The translations under genes and the position numbers were made by a program. Source: an uncultured Clostridia bacterium (lineage in GTDB: Bacteria; Bacillota_A; Clostridia; Oscillospirales; Ruminococcaceae). Taken from it: 6,691 nt of DNA. Below are positions 4,970 to 6,691 of this stretch, piece after piece; the stretch's first letter is position 1; each line of letters begins with the position of its first letter. The notes beneath the pieces are model-generated. The model saw only the letters and a list, made by a program, of their open reading frames with translations. It was not told the origin of the DNA and made no database searches. The stretch is taken from positions 1-6,691 of the forward strand of contig CAMVPV010000079.1 of NCBI GenBank assembly GCA_947169455.1, written 5' to 3'.

Positions 4970-6262
4970 ATGAATATATATTTCATGACCTTCGGCTGCA
5001 AGGTCAATCAGTATGAGACAGCCGCGCTTGCACAGCTTTTTTCCGCAAAAGGGTTCATACAGTGCAATGACCCCGCTGATGCTGATATCTGCGTGGTAAA
5101 TACCTGCTCGGTCACTGCGGAGAGCGATTCCAAGGCTGTGCGCGCCGTACGGAAGCTGCGGCGTCTGCTGCCGGACGGGATCATTGCCGTGACGGGCTGC
5201 ATGACACAGGCACACGGGGATATCATTCCCGAGGCAGATATAATAACCGGTACCGCGGACAGGAAAGACCTTCCGGAGCTTGTTGCCGGCTTTATGAACG
5301 ACCGCACGAGGCGGGTGCGCGCCGATGCGCTCACCGGCGCGGAAAATTTTGAAGAACTGACGTGCAGTGCAGCCGCAGGACATACGCGGGCTTTCCTGAA
5401 GATACAGGACGGCTGCGAGCGTTTCTGCGCCTACTGCATAATCCCATATACACGCGGCAGGATGCGCTCACGCGCACCGGAAAGCATAGCGGAGAACGCT
5501 GCCGCGTTCGCGGCGAACGGTCACTCCGAGATCGTGCTCACGGGGATAAACCTCGCTTCATACGGGCGGGAATACGGGCTCGATATCGCGGACGCCGTGA
5601 GGCTGTGCGCGGAAACCGCCGGCATTGAGCGCGTGCGGCTGAGCTCGCTCGAACCGGACATGATAACGGAGCGGCTCATAGAAAAACTCGCGGAGATACC
5701 GCAGCTCTGCCCGTCGTTCCATATATCGCTGCAAAGCGGCTGCGCGAAAACTCTTTCCGCGATGGGACGCCGCTATTCACCCGATGATTATTATGATCTG
5801 ACTCTCGCTTTGCGCAGATATTTTCCGGACTGCTCACTTGCGACCGACGTGATGACCGGTTTCCCCGGCGAAACGGAGGACGATCACCGTGAGTCGCTCG
5901 ATCTTGTGAAAAAGGTCGGCTTTGCATCGATGCACGTTTTCCCGTATTCGGTGCGCCCCGGTACGAGAGCCGCGGATATGCCGGGTCAGGTGCCGCAGGA
6001 GGTAAAGTACCGCCGCGCTGCTGAAATGACCGCCGCCGGCGCTGAGATGCGCCGTGCTTTTCTCGGCGGGCTCGTCGGGAAGAGAGTTTCCGTGCTTTTT
6101 GAGCGTGAACGCGGCGACGGCTTTCACAGGGGGCACGCGCCCGACTATACATTCGTAAAGGTCCCCGCAGACCCGTGTGACGGCGATCTCCGCGGGAGGA
6201 TGGCCGATGTTGCGGTGACAGCCGCAGAGGACGGGTACTGTGCGGGTGAGCTTATCCGCTGA
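4970..6262 (+). CDS. mtaB: tRNA (N6-threonylcarbamoyladenosine) methylthiotransferase MtaB
   Basis: A complete 430-residue radical-SAM enzyme. It adds a methylthio group to t6A37 of tRNAs, giving ms2t6A, which helps decoding of lysine codons. The N-terminal domain opens with FMTFGCKVNQYET (5-17), the MtaB signature, and supplies the first [4Fe-4S] cluster through Cys10, Cys46 and Cys77. The radical-SAM cluster is CERFCAYC (Cys149, Cys153, Cys156), followed by IIPYTRGRMRSR (157-168). HISLQSGC (251-258) and DVMTGFPGETEDD (293-305) are further family blocks. A TRAM-type RNA-binding region lies at about 368-430. The start is only 9 nt after the AraC-family stop and has no visible Shine-Dalgarno sequence, so translation may depend on coupling to the upstream gene. 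MtaB is favoured over MiaB or RimO because of the GCKVNQYE motif. Confidence 0.95.
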   Translation: MNIYFMTFGCKVNQYETAALAQLFSAKGFIQCNDPADADICVVNTCSVTAESDSKAVRAVRKLRRLLPDGIIAVTGCMTQAHGDIIPEADIITGTADRKDLPELVAGFMNDRTRRVRADALTGAENFEELTCSAAAGHTRAFLKIQDGCERFCAYCIIPYTRGRMRSRAPESIAENAAAFAANGHSEIVLTGINLASYGREYGLDIADAVRLCAETAGIERVRLSSLEPDMITERLIEKLAEIPQLCPSFHISLQSGCAKTLSAMGRRYSPDDYYDLTLALRRYFPDCSLATDVMTGFPGETEDDHRESLDLVKKVGFASMHVFPYSVRPGTRAADMPGQVPQEVKYRRAAEMTAAGAEMRRAFLGGLVGKRVSVLFERERGDGFHRGHAPDYTFVKVPADPCDGDLRGRMADVAVTAAEDGYCAGELIR

Positions 6263-6319
6263 ATAATTTTAGTATAAAAACGGGTCTTTCCGGCTCGATA
6301 CAAGAAAGGACGTATCTAT
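6263..6319 (+). other. mtaB-purL spacer with purL ribosome site
   Basis: The 57-nt gap has AAAGGA at 6305-6310, 9 nt before the purL ATG. A TATAAA at 6273-6278 has no acceptable -35, so a separate purL promoter is doubtful. A short stem (CGGGTC 6281-6286 with GGCTCG 6292-6297, two G-U) lacks a T-run and is not a convincing terminator. Read-through from mtaB into purL is likely. Confidence 0.5.
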
Positions 6320-6691
6320 ATGTCAGTGTACCGCATTTATGTCGAGAAGAAGCCCGAGTTTGCCGTGCTTGCAAATTCGGTGCTGAACGATGTGAGAACT
6401 GCCCTGAGAATGGAAAATCTCACGAACGTCAGGGTCATCAACAGGTATGACGCACAGGGTCTGTCGGAGGAGGATTTCAGACTTGCCGTGAGCAATGTTT
6501 TCTCCGAGCCCGCCGTGGATAATGTGTTCGATGAGCTCCCCGAGCTCGAGGACGGCGCGAAGATATTCGCCGCCGAGTATCTGCCGGGTCAGTTCGATCA
6601 GCGTGCAGATTCCTGCGAGCAGTGCATACAGATACTCACCGGAGGCGCGCGCTGCAAGGTAAGGAACGCACGCATATACATTCTCGAAGGC
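6320..6691 (+). CDS. purL: Phosphoribosylformylglycinamidine synthase (PurL), 5' part only
   Basis: The first 124 codons are visible and the gene leaves the window at the right edge. FGAM synthase converts FGAR, glutamine and ATP to FGAM in the fourth step of de novo purine synthesis, in the cytoplasm. The N-terminal VYRIYVEKKPEFAVLANSVL (3-22) and TNVRVINRYDAQGL (35-48) are the PurS-like domain found fused in the large single-chain PurL of clostridia. The linker motif EYLPGQFDQRADSCEQCIQI (87-106) is a hallmark of this enzyme. The visible part is intact, with no frameshift. Large single-chain enzymes of this type run well beyond 1,000 residues, so most of the gene, including the ATPase and glutaminase domains, is outside. 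Confidence 0.93.
   Translation, partial: MSVYRIYVEKKPEFAVLANSVLNDVRTALRMENLTNVRVINRYDAQGLSEEDFRLAVSNVFSEPAVDNVFDELPELEDGAKIFAAEYLPGQFDQRADSCEQCIQILTGGARCKVRNARIYILEG

Noticed and set aside
5676..6152. Minus-strand Arg-rich open frame within mtaB
   Set aside because: It is antisense to the conserved radical-SAM enzyme; the low-complexity Arg/Ser composition is typical of a shadow frame.
6281..6297. Intrinsic terminator between mtaB and purL
   Set aside because: The stem is short, relies on two G-U pairs and has no following T-run. On the minus strand, where a T-run does follow, the stem has two mismatches.
1..6691. CRISPR array, tRNA, rRNA, insertion sequence or phage genes
   Set aside because: I looked for spaced long direct repeats, tRNA cloverleaf sequences, transposase motifs and att-like repeats, and saw none.

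Overview
The window reads as a chromosomal segment of a fermentative Firmicute, probably an Oscillospiraceae member of the Ruminococcus type. This rests on three things: a clostridial single-chain PurL with a PurS-like N-terminus, an MtaB-type methylthiotransferase, and a cytoplasmic three-domain GH3 enzyme of the kind found in plant-fibre degraders. Base composition is moderate to GC-rich inside genes and AT-rich at promoters. The organism call is an inference from gene families; no rRNA or other marker is present.

Left half (1-3585, minus strand): a three-gene convoy transcribed leftward. It starts with a DUF4380-like, mutarotase-fold protein (2646-3569). A GH3 beta-xylosidase/beta-glucosidase (524-2602) follows after 76 nt-scale spacing to its start context (43 nt between stop and start). 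Two bases after the GH3 stop comes a SUKH (SMI1/KNR4) protein (1-521) that runs off the left edge.

Middle (3570-4096): a 527-base region with no convincing gene. Its left part holds a weak leftward promoter and a perfect AT palindrome. At 3797-3825 there is a very good rightward sigma-A promoter (TTGAAA, 17 bp, TAAAAT). From about 3832 to the regulator start at 4097 lies a leader of roughly 265 nt. It carries a heptanucleotide repeat that folds back on itself and a series of strong hairpins whose non-Watson-Crick positions are G-U when read on the plus strand. This possible structured leader or small RNA is the least ordinary part of the window.

Right half (4097-6691, plus strand): an AraC-family regulator with a cupin sensor domain (4097-4960), then mtaB 9 nt later (4970-6262), then the first 124 codons of purL (6320 to the right edge). 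The regulator faces the DUF4380/GH3 operon divergently, so it is the natural candidate to control it in response to a plant-derived sugar. mtaB (tRNA ms2t6A modification) and purL (purine synthesis) are housekeeping genes that appear to lie downstream in the same direction.
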